Part shown: piece by piece, positions 14,363 to 22,563 of the stretch
Numbering within the stretch: the first letter of the stretch is position 1
Layout: the number at the start of each line of letters is the position of its first letter
DNA from: Clostridium_AD sp047624165
Lineage (GTDB): Bacteria > Bacillota > Clostridia > Clostridiales > Clostridiaceae
Length of the DNA: 27,530 bases
Assembly: GCA_047624165.1 (NCBI GenBank)
Contig: JBLHPD010000038.1
Location: forward strand, 1-27,530
Direction of reading: 5' to 3'
The notes under the pieces: model-generated
What the model was told of the DNA's origin: nothing
What the model saw: the letters and a program-made list of their open reading frames with translations, nothing else
Database searches by the model: none
Position numbers and translations under genes: made by a program

Positions 14363-17300
14363 TTAATCTGCAATATTAAATACTTCTAAATTTGCACTTA
14401 TAATATTTTTTTTCATAAGCTCAACTACAGCCTTTGCAGTATCGAGCGATGTAATAACTGCAACATTACATTCTATAGCTGTTCTTCTAATTCTAAAACC
14501 ATCTGTTTTTGAATCGTTTCCTTTAGTAGGAGTATTTATTACTAAGTCAACCTGCCCGCTCTTTATTACATCAATGATACTAGGTGTTCCTTTTGCAATT
14601 TTTTTAACCTCTAAAGCATCAATTCCGTTTTCTTTTAATAACTTAGCTGTACCGTGAGTTGCCATAAATTCATAATTCAATTCACTAAATGCTTTAGCTA
14701 TATACAAAAATTCTTCATTATCCTGTGGATTTATAGCTGCCAAGATAACTCCTTTTTCCTTTTTGATCTTCATTCCAGAAGCTACAAGCCCTTTATATAG
14801 AGCTTCTTCAAAAGTTCTTCCCATTCCAAGAACCTCTCCTGTGGATCTCATTTCTGGTCCAAGGCATACCTCAACCTCTTGAAGTTTTTGAGTTGAAAAT
14901 ACAGGAACCTTAACTGACACTAATTTAGGCTCCTTGTAAACTCCACTACCATACCCTAAATCCGCTAACTTTTCTCCCAGCATAACTCTTGTTGCAAGCT
15001 CTACGATTGGGACCTTACTAACCTTACTAATGTACGGAACTGTACGGCTAGCTCTTGGATTAGCCTCTATTATATATAATTCATTTTTATATTCTATAAA
15101 TTGAATATTAATCATGCCTATCACTTGTAGTCCTATAGCTATTTTTTTAGTATATTCTAATATTTTTTCTTTTATAGCGTCTGATATGTTTTGACTCGGG
15201 TATATTGTGATACTATCTCCAGAATGGACCCCCGCCCTCTCTAGATGTTCCATAATACCTGGTATTAATATCTCCTCGCCGTCGCAAATAGCATCAACTT
15301 CTATTTCCCTACCTAATAAATATCTATCTATTAATACGGGATTTTTCTTATCTTTCTCAAATGCATTCTTTAAATAATGCTCTAATTCTTTTTGCGCATA
15401 AGTTATTTCCATTCCCTGCCCACCTAGTACATAGGAAGGTCTAACCAAGACTGGATAACCAATGTTTTTAGCCTCATTCAATCCTTCATTTAAATTCCAA
15501 ACTGCTTTCCCCTTTGGTCTATTTATATTTAACTTCTCTAGTAGTGCATCAAATTTTTCTCTATCCTCTGCTACATCCATTTGTTCTGGCTTAGTCCCAT
15601 ATATAGATACATTTTTTTCCTTTAAGAATTTAGCGAGCTTGATAGCGGTTTGACCTCCAAATTGAAGGATCACTCCATCTGGATTTTCTTTTTCAATAAT
15701 ATTAAATACTTCTTCCTCTGTTAACGGTTCAAAATATAATTTGTCTGAAATATCAAAGTCTGTACTTACTGTTTCAGGGTTATTATTTACTATTATAGTT
15801 TCAATTCCGAGCTTTCTAAGAGCAATTACACTGTGAACAGATGCGTAATCAAACTCAATACCCTGCCCTATTCTTATAGGACCAGATCCTATTACCATAA
15901 CCTTCTTTTTATTACTTACCTCAACCTCATCATATTCATCGTAAGTTGAATAGTAATATGGTGACAATGCTTCAAATTCTCCCGCGCAAGTATCCACCAT
16001 CTTATAGACAGGTTTAATGTTCCATGTATTTCTTAGCTTATAAATCACATTTGGATTTACCTTTAATAAATCCGCAATACCCTTGTCCGAAAACCCTTTT
16101 TTCTTCAATAAAAGTAGCCACTCTTTATTGATATTTTGCACGGTGGAGTTTTTTATCTTTTCCTCTTCATCCACTATCCACTTAATTTTATTTACAAAGA
16201 ATTTATCTATTCCTGTAATTTCTGAAACCATTTCCACCCTATAGTCACGTCTGAGCATTTCAGCTAAATGGAATATTCTCTCATCATCAGGTGCCATTAC
16301 TCTTTTCTTTAATTCATTTAAACTTTTTTGTGAAAGCGAATCGTATTGCAATGAGTATCTTCCGATCTCCAATGATCGAATTCCTTTCAATAGTGCCGCT
16401 TCAAAATTACTTGCAATTGACATTATTTCTCCTGTAGCCATCATCTTTGTACCTAAGACTCTATTTGCTCCCTCAAATTTATCAAAAGGCCACCTAGGAA
16501 TTTTAACTATCACATAATCTAACGAAGGTTCAAAACAAGCATATGTTTTTTGTGTTACAGCATTTTTTATCTCATCGAGCATATATCCCAGTGCTATTTT
16601 TGTAGCTACTTTTGCAATTGGATATCCCGTAGCCTTTGAAGCTAGTGCTGAGGATCTGCTTACCCTTGGATTAATTTCTATAACTGCATACTCAAAACTT
16701 TTAGGATTTAGAGCAAGCTGAACATTGCATCCACCTTCTATACCTACACTATTTATAATATCTATTGATGCACTTCTAAGCATTTGGTATTCTTTATCAG
16801 AAAGAGTCTGGCTTGGCGCTACAACAATGCTATCTCCGGTATGTATTCCTACAGGATCTATATTTTCCATATTACATACGCAAATGCAATTACCAACGCC
16901 GTCCCTCATAACTTCATATTCTATCTCTTTCCATCCTTTAATCGACTTCTCTAAAAGAACCTGTCCAATAGAACTTAATTGTAATCCTAGTTCTAATATC
17001 TCAACTAGTTCCTCCTCAGACTCAGCAATTCCACCTCCGCTTCCTCCCATTGTATATGCTGGTCTTACAATTACAGGATAGCCTATCGTACTTGCAAAAT
17101 TTACTCCCCCTACTATATCTGTAGCAATTGCACTTTCTACAACTGGCTGATTAATTTCTTGCATAAGATTTCTGAAAAGCTCTCTATCTTCCCCTTTTTT
17201 TATAGCTTCTATGGAGGTTCCAATTACTCTCACATTATATTTTTCTAAAATACCATTATCAAATAGTTCAACCGCTAAATTAAGCCCAGTTTGCCCACCC

Positions 17301-17569
17301 ATACCACAAAGTATGCTATCTGGTCTTTCCTTTTCAATAACCTTTTCCAAATATTCTATAGTTAAAGGTTCTATATAAACCTTGTCTGCAACCTCTTTAT
17401 CTGTCATTATTGTTGCCGGGTTACTATTTACAAGTACAACTTCTACACCTTCTTCTTTCAATGCTTGACAAGCTTGCGTTCCAGAATAATCAAATTCGGC
17501 GGCTTGCCCTATTATTATCGGTCCTGATCCAATTACTAGTACTTTTTTAATACTTTTATCTAATGACAT
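14363..17569 (-). CDS. carB: Carbamoyl-phosphate synthase, large subunit
   Basis: 1068 residues, the full length for this two-part synthetase. It uses ammonia from CarA, bicarbonate and two ATP to make carbamoyl phosphate for arginine and pyrimidines. The internal duplication is visible: GSGPIIIGQAAEFDYSG near residue 16 and GSGPIRIGQGIEFDYAS near 560, each starting a carboxyphosphate or carbamate ATP-grasp half. Further repeats are GMGGQTGLNL versus QFGGQTAIKL. The last 130 residues form the MGS-like allosteric domain (THGTAKLLKENGI, then NTPTKG). The ATG at 17567-17569 has GGAGG 6 bases upstream; another ATG two codons earlier abuts the ribosome site. It follows carA by 97 bases. Confidence 0.97.
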   Translation of the reverse strand: MSLDKSIKKVLVIGSGPIIIGQAAEFDYSGTQACQALKEEGVEVVLVNSNPATIMTDKEVADKVYIEPLTIEYLEKVIEKERPDSILCGMGGQTGLNLAVELFDNGILEKYNVRVIGTSIEAIKKGEDRELFRNLMQEINQPVVESAIATDIVGGVNFASTIGYPVIVRPAYTMGGSGGGIAESEEELVEILELGLQLSSIGQVLLEKSIKGWKEIEYEVMRDGVGNCICVCNMENIDPVGIHTGDSIVVAPSQTLSDKEYQMLRSASIDIINSVGIEGGCNVQLALNPKSFEYAVIEINPRVSRSSALASKATGYPIAKVATKIALGYMLDEIKNAVTQKTYACFEPSLDYVIVKIPRWPFDKFEGANRVLGTKMMATGEIMSIASNFEAALLKGIRSLEIGRYSLQYDSLSQKSLNELKKRVMAPDDERIFHLAEMLRRDYRVEMVSEITGIDKFFVNKIKWIVDEEEKIKNSTVQNINKEWLLLLKKKGFSDKGIADLLKVNPNVIYKLRNTWNIKPVYKMVDTCAGEFEALSPYYYSTYDEYDEVEVSNKKKVMVIGSGPIRIGQGIEFDYASVHSVIALRKLGIETIIVNNNPETVSTDFDISDKLYFEPLTEEEVFNIIEKENPDGVILQFGGQTAIKLAKFLKEKNVSIYGTKPEQMDVAEDREKFDALLEKLNINRPKGKAVWNLNEGLNEAKNIGYPVLVRPSYVLGGQGMEITYAQKELEHYLKNAFEKDKKNPVLIDRYLLGREIEVDAICDGEEILIPGIMEHLERAGVHSGDSITIYPSQNISDAIKEKILEYTKKIAIGLQVIGMINIQFIEYKNELYIIEANPRASRTVPYISKVSKVPIVELATRVMLGEKLADLGYGSGVYKEPKLVSVKVPVFSTQKLQEVEVCLGPEMRSTGEVLGMGRTFEEALYKGLVASGMKIKKEKGVILAAINPQDNEEFLYIAKAFSELNYEFMATHGTAKLLKENGIDALEVKKIAKGTPSIIDVIKSGQVDLVINTPTKGNDSKTDGFRIRRTAIECNVAVITSLDTAKAVVELMKKNIISANLEVFNIAD

Positions 17570-17666
17570 ATTCATCCTCCTCTATGTTATATCTTGTTAA
17601 ATTATAATTATATAATCCAAACTTTATAAATTCTAAACTTTCAATTCTCACTTCTCCACTCGTCTC

Positions 17667-18713
17667 CTATTTCACCAAGAGAAATTTATCAAAAATGGCA
17701 TCTATATCCTTAGGTCCTGGACAAGCTTCTGGATGGAACTGCACAGAAAATATAGGTAAATTTTTATGTTTCATTCCTTCTATGGTTCCATCATTTACGC
17801 TTACATGAGTAACCTTCATATCTTCCGGTAGCTCACTTACATAATATCCATGATTTTGGGTTGTAATATAAACCTTATTTTCCTCTATATCTTTAACTGG
17901 ATGATTACACCCTCTATGACCAAATTTAAGTTTATCAGTTTTCCCACCAAGGGCCAATGCCAAAAGTTGATGTCCTAGACAAATTCCAACTATTGGCTTT
18001 TTACCTATAAGGTTTTTTAACTCCCTTATCTCATCTTGTAAATCCTCTGGATTACCAGGTCCATTTGATAAAAATATTAAATCAGGATTAATCCCTAATA
18101 TTTCTTCCGCTTTTGCACTTGCAGGAAATACTGTTACTTTACAATTTCTATTAATAAAAGAGCGCAATATGTTTTGTTTTATTCCAAAGTCTACAACAGC
18201 TACATGTCGTCCACTACCGTAAATTGTGTAGCATTCTTTTGTAGTAACCTCCATCACTGCATTAGTATTGTTAAAATCCGTAAGCTTTTGATTAATTTCA
18301 ATTTGCGACAATTCCTCTGTAGCAATAATACCTTTCATAGTACCATTATTTCTAAGTATTTTTGTTAATGCTCTTGTATCAATGCCTTCAAGCCCTATTA
18401 TTTTATTTTGTTTGAAATATCCCTCTAGGTCCATTTCGCATCTAAAGTTATTTGGATATTCGCATCTTTCTCTAACGATAAAACCTTTCACCTTAGGTGA
18501 TTTTGACTCTACATCTTCTAAATTAATTCCGTAATTCCCAATGAGTGGATATGTCATAGTTACTATTTGTCCATAATAGGAAGGGTCTGTTAAAACTTCT
18601 TGGTATCCAGTCATACCTGTATTAAAAACCACTTCCCCGACACTTTCCTCTAAATATCCAAATAAATTACCTTCAAATACTATTCCATTCTCTAAAATTA
18701 GTTTACCTTTCAT
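17667..18713 (-). CDS. carA: Carbamoyl-phosphate synthase, small (glutaminase) subunit
   Basis: 348 residues. It frees ammonia from glutamine and passes it to CarB. The N-terminal domain (1-150) contains NTGMTGYQEVLTDPSY. The C-terminal class-I glutamine amidotransferase domain has the nucleophile in GICLGHQ (C245) and completes the triad with H327 and E329 in FHPEACPGP. ATG at 18711-18713 is preceded by AAGGAGG. It is first in the carAB operon. Two control layers lie upstream: an ArgR-type promoter at 18767-18943, and farther up a PyrR attenuator at 19028-19256. No argF or pyrB lies next to it; the adjacent downstream operon is argGH. Confidence 0.97.
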   Translation of the reverse strand: MKGKLILENGIVFEGNLFGYLEESVGEVVFNTGMTGYQEVLTDPSYYGQIVTMTYPLIGNYGINLEDVESKSPKVKGFIVRERCEYPNNFRCEMDLEGYFKQNKIIGLEGIDTRALTKILRNNGTMKGIIATEELSQIEINQKLTDFNNTNAVMEVTTKECYTIYGSGRHVAVVDFGIKQNILRSFINRNCKVTVFPASAKAEEILGINPDLIFLSNGPGNPEDLQDEIRELKNLIGKKPIVGICLGHQLLALALGGKTDKLKFGHRGCNHPVKDIEENKVYITTQNHGYYVSELPEDMKVTHVSVNDGTIEGMKHKNLPIFSVQFHPEACPGPKDIDAIFDKFLLVK

Positions 18714-18766
18714 ATTAAATCCTCCTTATTAAAACAATGTTTTCTCTAATTAGCAAAAGATATTTA

Positions 18767-18802
18767 CGAATATTTATTCATTTTTATGTATAATGTATTT
18801 TT
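18767..18802 (-). promoter_or_regulatory. ArgR operator in the carA leader
   Basis: Minus-strand TGAATAAATATTCG plus TACATTATACAT form the same double-box layout as before argG. It lies about 55-90 bases upstream of carA and downstream of the proximal promoter. Confidence 0.75.
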
Positions 18803-18870
18803 TGTTATATATATTTTTTTTGAATTATTTTTTAACAATTTTCCTTATCTTCACTGGCTTAATTCTGTTT

Positions 18871-18899
18871 ATTATATATTATTTTTTATGATAATGCAA
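18871..18899 (-). promoter_or_regulatory. Proximal, arginine-type promoter of carAB
   Basis: TTGCAT (18894-18899), a 17-base spacer and TATAAT (18871-18876) on the minus strand, identical in hexamers and spacing to the argGH promoter. It lies downstream of the PyrR terminator, so transcripts from it escape pyrimidine attenuation. Confidence 0.82.
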
Positions 18900-18910
18900 T
18901 GTTTTTTCTT

Positions 18911-18943
18911 GATGTATTATTCATTTAATCTAATATTTATGCA
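18911..18943 (-). promoter_or_regulatory. ARG boxes upstream of the proximal carAB promoter
   Basis: AAATGAATAATACATC (18911-18926) and TGCATAAATATTA (18931-18943) on the minus strand resemble ARG boxes and align with the argG upstream boxes at 14139-14173. Confidence 0.6.
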
Positions 18944-19027
18944 CCATAAACGTACTAACACTTGTTAAACTAATTGATTTTACTCGTTTTCAGTAAAAAT
19001 TATTAATATTAAACGTATGTTTTTTAT

Positions 19028-19082
19028 AAAAAAAGAAGGATGATAGAGAGATTAATTAAATAATCTCTCTATCATCCTTCTT
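19028..19082 (-). terminator. Attenuator terminator in the distal carAB leader
   Basis: A perfect 22-bp stem (19033-19054 with 19061-19082), 6-base loop and a following run of seven T on the minus strand make a very strong intrinsic terminator. No complete minus-strand gene lies upstream of it; a promoter and PyrR-type hairpin do. GGACTAAT...TTAAGAAG just before and into its 5' arm can instead pair with CTTTTAA-GTTAGTCC of the PyrR region, giving an antiterminator. It is therefore the off-state of pyrimidine attenuation. Confidence 0.82.
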
Positions 19083-19217
19083 AATATATTAGTCCCATTT
19101 ATTAACAAAATAGAAAATAAATCTACAGTATTATTATGAATATTATTAACTGTGTTATATTTAATAATATTAAATTCAAAATTAACGCAGCAAAAAACAT
19201 ATACCATAATAATCTAT

Positions 19218-19256
19218 ACTCCTTCCTAGTCTCACAGGACTAACTTAAAAGCGTAC
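19218..19256 (-). promoter_or_regulatory. PyrR-binding RNA element (anti-antiterminator)
   Basis: On the minus strand AGTC-CTGTGA-GACT (19228-19241) forms the upper stem and hexaloop of a PyrR site. It fits the known consensus ARUCCNGNGAGGYU except one G to A, and that change turns the stem's U-G pair into U-A. AGGAAGGAG follows, like the conserved purine-rich strand of the lower part. It lies in the right order: promoter, PyrR hairpin, antiterminator partner, terminator. UMP-loaded PyrR would stabilise this hairpin and permit termination. The pyrR gene is not in the window. Confidence 0.8.
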
Positions 19257-19286
19257 TTTTCTTTTCTTTTACTCACATTTCTATCA

Positions 19287-19315
19287 ATTTTAATTTAAAT
19301 TTTAAAATTTGTCAA
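19287..19315 (-). promoter_or_regulatory. Distal, pyrimidine-controlled promoter of carAB
   Basis: TTGACA (19310-19315), a 17-base spacer and TAAAAT (19287-19292) on the minus strand. The predicted start near 19280 is about 25 bases before the PyrR element. Confidence 0.75.
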
Positions 19316-19364
19316 TGTAAAAATATACAAATCCATAATTTAAAATATAAATTAGTGAACTTGT

Positions 19365-19409
19365 TACAACTTAATTAAATATATTAGTTGTATATAAAAT
19401 TAAGTTGTA
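19365..19409. promoter_or_regulatory. Palindromic operator candidate before the exporter gene
   Basis: TACAACTTAATT (19365-19376) and AATTAAGTTGTA (19398-19409) are perfect 12-base inverted copies whose centres are 33 bases apart, three helical turns. A third partial copy (TAGTTGTAT) lies between them. The right arm overlaps the -35 of the plus-strand promoter, and the left arm is 50 bases from the divergent pyr-type promoter. No regulator gene is next to it. Confidence 0.5.
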
Positions 19410-19433
19410 TCTTCTTGGAATATAGGGTAAAAT
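19405..19433 (+). promoter_or_regulatory. Promoter of the exporter-like gene
   Basis: TTGTAT (19405-19410), a 17-base spacer and TAAAAT (19428-19433). The start would be about 65 bases before the gene. Three TTAATA units in tandem (about 19449-19466) lie in the leader. Confidence 0.6.
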
Positions 19434-19506
19434 TATTACTTATATCTATTAATATTAATATTAATATTTACACTTCATAACGAACGCATACTAAGGAGGT
19501 TATTAC

Positions 19507-20409
19507 TTGAAAAAAATAGGAATGAGAAATATAAAAACTGCGATTTCAGTTTTTTTATGTATAATTATACTAAGGATTTTTCACAATACATTTCCTTTTT
19601 ATGCATGTATAGCTGCTGTAATTACAATGCAAAGCGCTGTACACCACTCCTTTACTACTGGCAAACATAGGATGATTGGCACTATTATAGGTGCAATTTT
19701 AGGATTAATATTCACACTTATAAGTCCTAGCAATGTATTTCTCACCAGCATAGGAATAGTAATTATAATTTACTTTTTGAATCTTTTTAACAGAATAAAT
19801 TCTATTAATATCGCATGCATAGTTTTTTTGGCAATAATGACGAATCTTAAAGAAGGTACTCCTCTAGTGTATAGCTTCGCTAGAGTCCTCGAAACTTTTA
19901 TTGGAATACTCGTATCAGTTTTAGTAAACTACCTTATATTCCCTCCTAAATACCTAGATAATTTAAATAAGGATGGGAACATTTTAATTGTTAATATTCT
20001 TGATATATCTAAAGAGATGCTTAAGTTTAATCAAAATATTAATCTTTCTAGCTTAAATATCCAAATATTTAAGCTAGAAAAATCACTAGATTCATACTTA
20101 ATTGAAATACAAAGCGAAAAAACCAAATGCCAACAAGTACTGAAAATTAATAAAATCATAGAGGCTTCAAAAATTGCTTATAATCACTTAGTTATAATAA
20201 ATTCGTTAACCACAACCAATTCTGCGCACAATTGGTATTTCTGCGATAGTAACTGCGTTAAAATAAATGAATTATTCCATGAAAATATACTTAGTTATTC
20301 TCACATAAGCACCGAAATAAATATAGTATTTAACTTCCATGTTCAATATTTATTACAAGCATTAACAGATTTAACGACATTTAAGAAAGAAAGTAGCCCA
20401 CTTTTATAG
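19507..20409 (+). CDS. Aromatic-acid-exporter-like (FUSC superfamily) membrane protein
   Basis: 300 residues. The N-terminal half (about 10-148) has six closely spaced hydrophobic segments with the pattern PFYACIAAVITMQ and HRMIGTIIGAILG, typical of the YgaE/ArAE_1 group of small aromatic-acid-exporter-like proteins. The C-terminal half is soluble, helical and cytoplasmic, as in the family. The substrate is unknown. The start is TTG at 19507-19509, supported by AGGAGG 7 bases upstream; the next ATG is six codons in without a ribosome site. It stands alone on the plus strand between the divergent carAB leader and the convergent degV gene. A palindromic operator candidate overlaps its promoter. 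Confidence 0.82.
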   Translation: MKKIGMRNIKTAISVFLCIIILRIFHNTFPFYACIAAVITMQSAVHHSFTTGKHRMIGTIIGAILGLIFTLISPSNVFLTSIGIVIIIYFLNLFNRINSINIACIVFLAIMTNLKEGTPLVYSFARVLETFIGILVSVLVNYLIFPPKYLDNLNKDGNILIVNILDISKEMLKFNQNINLSSLNIQIFKLEKSLDSYLIEIQSEKTKCQQVLKINKIIEASKIAYNHLVIINSLTTTNSAHNWYFCDSNCVKINELFHENILSYSHISTEINIVFNFHVQYLLQALTDLTTFKKESSPLL

Positions 20410-20455
20410 TCAAAGCCGTACTGCATATTTACATCACGACTTTGCTCAGTATACA

Positions 20456-20476
20456 GACTTGTTATTTATTTTCATG
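20456..20476. repeat. 21-base repeat shared with 6741-6761
   Basis: GACTTGTTATTTATTTTCATG is found here and at 6741-6761 exactly and in the same orientation, both times in intergenic DNA. Here the inverted partner arm is absent, though CAAAG-CGT/ACG-CTTTG (about 20411-20444) precedes it. No terminator with a T run is obvious between the exporter gene and degV. Confidence 0.6.
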
Positions 20477-20483
20477 GGCTTCA

Positions 20484-21347
20484 TTAATTTGATAAATTAG
20501 ACTCTGTATAGTACACAATGCCTAATGCTCCAGGACCAACATGAGTTCCTATTACAGGTCCAATCGGTTCTATATCTACCTTTTTACCAATACATTCTTC
20601 AATTATTTTTGCAAAAGCCAGTGCTCCCTCCACATCATTTATGTGGTGAATTGTTACCTCTCCCAGTCCATGTTTTGTTATGTCTTCAATGAACTTATCA
20701 ATCATAGTTTGTATTGCACGTTTTTTAGTCCTTACTTTACCAAACAAGTCCGTTTTTCCATTAACTACGGTAAGAATAGGTTTGATTTGAAAAATAGTAC
20801 CTAGTAGCGCGCTTGCGCCACCCATTCTGCCACCTTTTTTCAGATATTCTAAGGTATCAGGTATAAACATAAATCTACTTCTTTTTATATTATCTTTAAC
20901 TAAACTAACTACTTCATCTATTAATCTCCCCTCTTGTGCTGCAATCGCTGCTGTTAACACTGCAAATCCTAATTGCATACAGTTTGATCTAGAATCTATA
21001 ATCTCAATTAGTGCATTTGGGTAATTTTCAAGAATCATACTTTTTGCAAGGCATGCATTCGAATAAGTCCCACTCATATCTGAAGAAAGAAAAACACCAA
21101 CCACTTCATTATTATCTCTTACATGTTTTTCTAATATATTGTACATTTCATCTATTGATGGTTGTGATGAAGTTGGAATACATAGGCTCCTATCTAGTTT
21201 ATCGTAAAAACTTTCATTTTTAATATGAATTTCCTTAAACTCTTCATTTTCAAAAATAACACTTAATGAAGCTACAGAAATATCATATCTTCTCTTTAGC
21301 TCCTCACTTATGTATGAGGTACTATCTGTTACTACTTTTATAGCCAT
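20484..21347 (-). CDS. DegV family fatty-acid-binding protein (FakB-like)
   Basis: 287 residues, the standard DegV length. Members bind a long-chain fatty acid; those called FakB present it to the kinase FakA for phosphorylation and use in phospholipid synthesis. Visible motifs: VVTDST at 5-10, PTSSQPS (58-64), SSDMSGTYSNA (88-98), LKKGGRMGG and the basic strand near KPILTV. ATG at 21345-21347 has GAGGG upstream; the frame is open seven more codons to an ATG-less start and was not extended. It stands alone; no fakA is nearby, so the partner would have to be elsewhere. Confidence 0.92.
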   Translation of the reverse strand: MAIKVVTDSTSYISEELKRRYDISVASLSVIFENEEFKEIHIKNESFYDKLDRSLCIPTSSQPSIDEMYNILEKHVRDNNEVVGVFLSSDMSGTYSNACLAKSMILENYPNALIEIIDSRSNCMQLGFAVLTAAIAAQEGRLIDEVVSLVKDNIKRSRFMFIPDTLEYLKKGGRMGGASALLGTIFQIKPILTVVNGKTDLFGKVRTKKRAIQTMIDKFIEDITKHGLGEVTIHHINDVEGALAFAKIIEECIGKKVDIEPIGPVIGTHVGPGALGIVYYTESNLSN

Positions 21348-21714
21348 TATCCATCCCTCACTTATCAATTATTAATTATATTATACTACAGTCTTGTCCT
21401 AAACAATAGCCCAGAGGCACTCAGAAATACTCTTTACCTTTAACCATAATAAATTTAATATGTTTCACAAAATATTAAATTTATTTAAACTTCTACAAAT
21501 ACCACTTAAATATCTCTTCATATGTTATAATTATATTTAAAAAAGTAGGTATTTTAAAAGAGTAGGTGATTAAATAAATCAATGAGCTATTTGAGTTTAA
21601 ATAAATAATTATTAAAATTGAGTCTTAAATATAATCATTATAAAATAAAGGGAGGTGCTGCAGAAATATAGGTTAAATGGAGCTATTCCTACCTATATTT
21701 GCAAGCAGGGAAAT
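21348..21714 (+). other. Intergenic region and leader before the membrane-anchored protein
   Basis: AT-rich DNA without a convincing gene. A TATAAT near 21534 has only a poor -35. GGGAGG at 21650-21655 is a strong ribosome site but is followed too closely by GTG (21655) and too far by the in-frame ATG (21715). Between them AAATATAGGT (21664-21673) and ACCTATATTT (21691-21700) form a perfect 10-bp hairpin with a 17-base loop. An 8-codon and a 33-codon frame in this stretch are too short to call. Confidence 0.5.
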
Positions 21715-22524
21715 ATGGATAAAGATGATCTACACACTAAAGATAAAAAAGTATCTAATGAAAATAGTGACCTTATAAATAAATTGTATTCAAATAACAA
21801 CATACCCAAAACACACAACTCTAAAACTGAGTGTAGTGGAATGACTAAGATAAAAGGCGATGGGGAAAGCGAAAAATACATAAAAGAAATGCATGATTTA
21901 GCTGACAAAAACGAATTTAAGAACAATTTAATTGTTTTAGGACTTGGCATAGTTATAGTATCTATAATACTGTTTTCTATTATAATGAACACCTCTATAA
22001 TGAATCCCAAAGCCCCTGTAACTACTGATAAAATAGTATCAAAAGATACTATCGATAGCTCAATTAATCCTCTTGTAACTCCAAATAAAATTTATGAGTA
22101 TTTGAATGTAGAATCAAATAGAACAACCGTCCTAAATAAAGCGGTTGATTTAAACGCTGGAAGTAAAAATGGTATTACTATATATCTCTTATCAGAAATT
22201 TTGAGATCTAATTCCATTGATATACCTGCGGGCACATCTACTGTTAAACAATTGGTAGAAGATTTAACCTCCATGGACTGGAAAAAAAATACTGATTTCA
22301 CTAAATTAGAAAAAGGAGATATATGTTTCACCACAGATATGCCAGACAAGCCTGGTGAACCCTCCCATGCATATGTATTTATGGGTTGGATTGAAGATGG
22401 CCAAACTGACTATGCCAATATATGCGATGGACAAGTTCAAGAATACAATTCTACACTTCATAAACGAAATATATCTATTGAAATAAATCAAAAGGATAAA
22501 TTTAGCTTTTTCCTTAGAAAATAA
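21715..22524 (+). CDS. Membrane-anchored protein with a NlpC/CHAP-like tail
   Basis: 269 residues from the chosen ATG. Residues 1-70 are hydrophilic and probably cytoplasmic; one membrane helix follows (NLIVLGLGIVIVSIILFSII, about 71-90); the remainder would be outside. The last 120 residues carry LSEILRS, LEKGDICFTT and PSHAYVFMGW, then DGQ and HKRN, a layout I associate with a clostridial group of NlpC/P60- or CHAP-like domains. The catalytic cysteine expected shortly before SEILR is not there (GITIY), so it may bind rather than cut peptidoglycan. Start is uncertain: GTG 21655 overlaps a GGGAGG, while ATG 21715 has only CAGGG. Family assignment is tentative. A bidirectional terminator follows. 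Confidence 0.6.
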   Translation: MDKDDLHTKDKKVSNENSDLINKLYSNNNIPKTHNSKTECSGMTKIKGDGESEKYIKEMHDLADKNEFKNNLIVLGLGIVIVSIILFSIIMNTSIMNPKAPVTTDKIVSKDTIDSSINPLVTPNKIYEYLNVESNRTTVLNKAVDLNAGSKNGITIYLLSEILRSNSIDIPAGTSTVKQLVEDLTSMDWKKNTDFTKLEKGDICFTTDMPDKPGEPSHAYVFMGWIEDGQTDYANICDGQVQEYNSTLHKRNISIEINQKDKFSFFLRK

Positions 22525-22562
22525 AAAAATAATACCCCAGCATGTCCTGGGGTATTATTTTT
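22525..22562. terminator. Bidirectional terminator
   Basis: A 16-bp stem, AAAAATAATACCCCAG with CTGGGGTATTATTTTT, loop CATGTC, with A and T runs at both ends. It directly follows the plus-strand gene stop and the minus-strand phosphodiesterase stop (22564), so it serves both. Confidence 0.9.
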
Positions 22563-22563
22563 T

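Noticed and set aside
16725..17081. 118-codon plus-strand frame opposite carB
   Set aside because: Shadow of the conserved ATP-grasp coding sequence; proline- and serine-rich antisense composition and no start signal.
19449..19466. Three tandem TTAATA units before the exporter gene
   Set aside because: Low-complexity AT repeat, no spacer structure; too short for an array or iteron claim.
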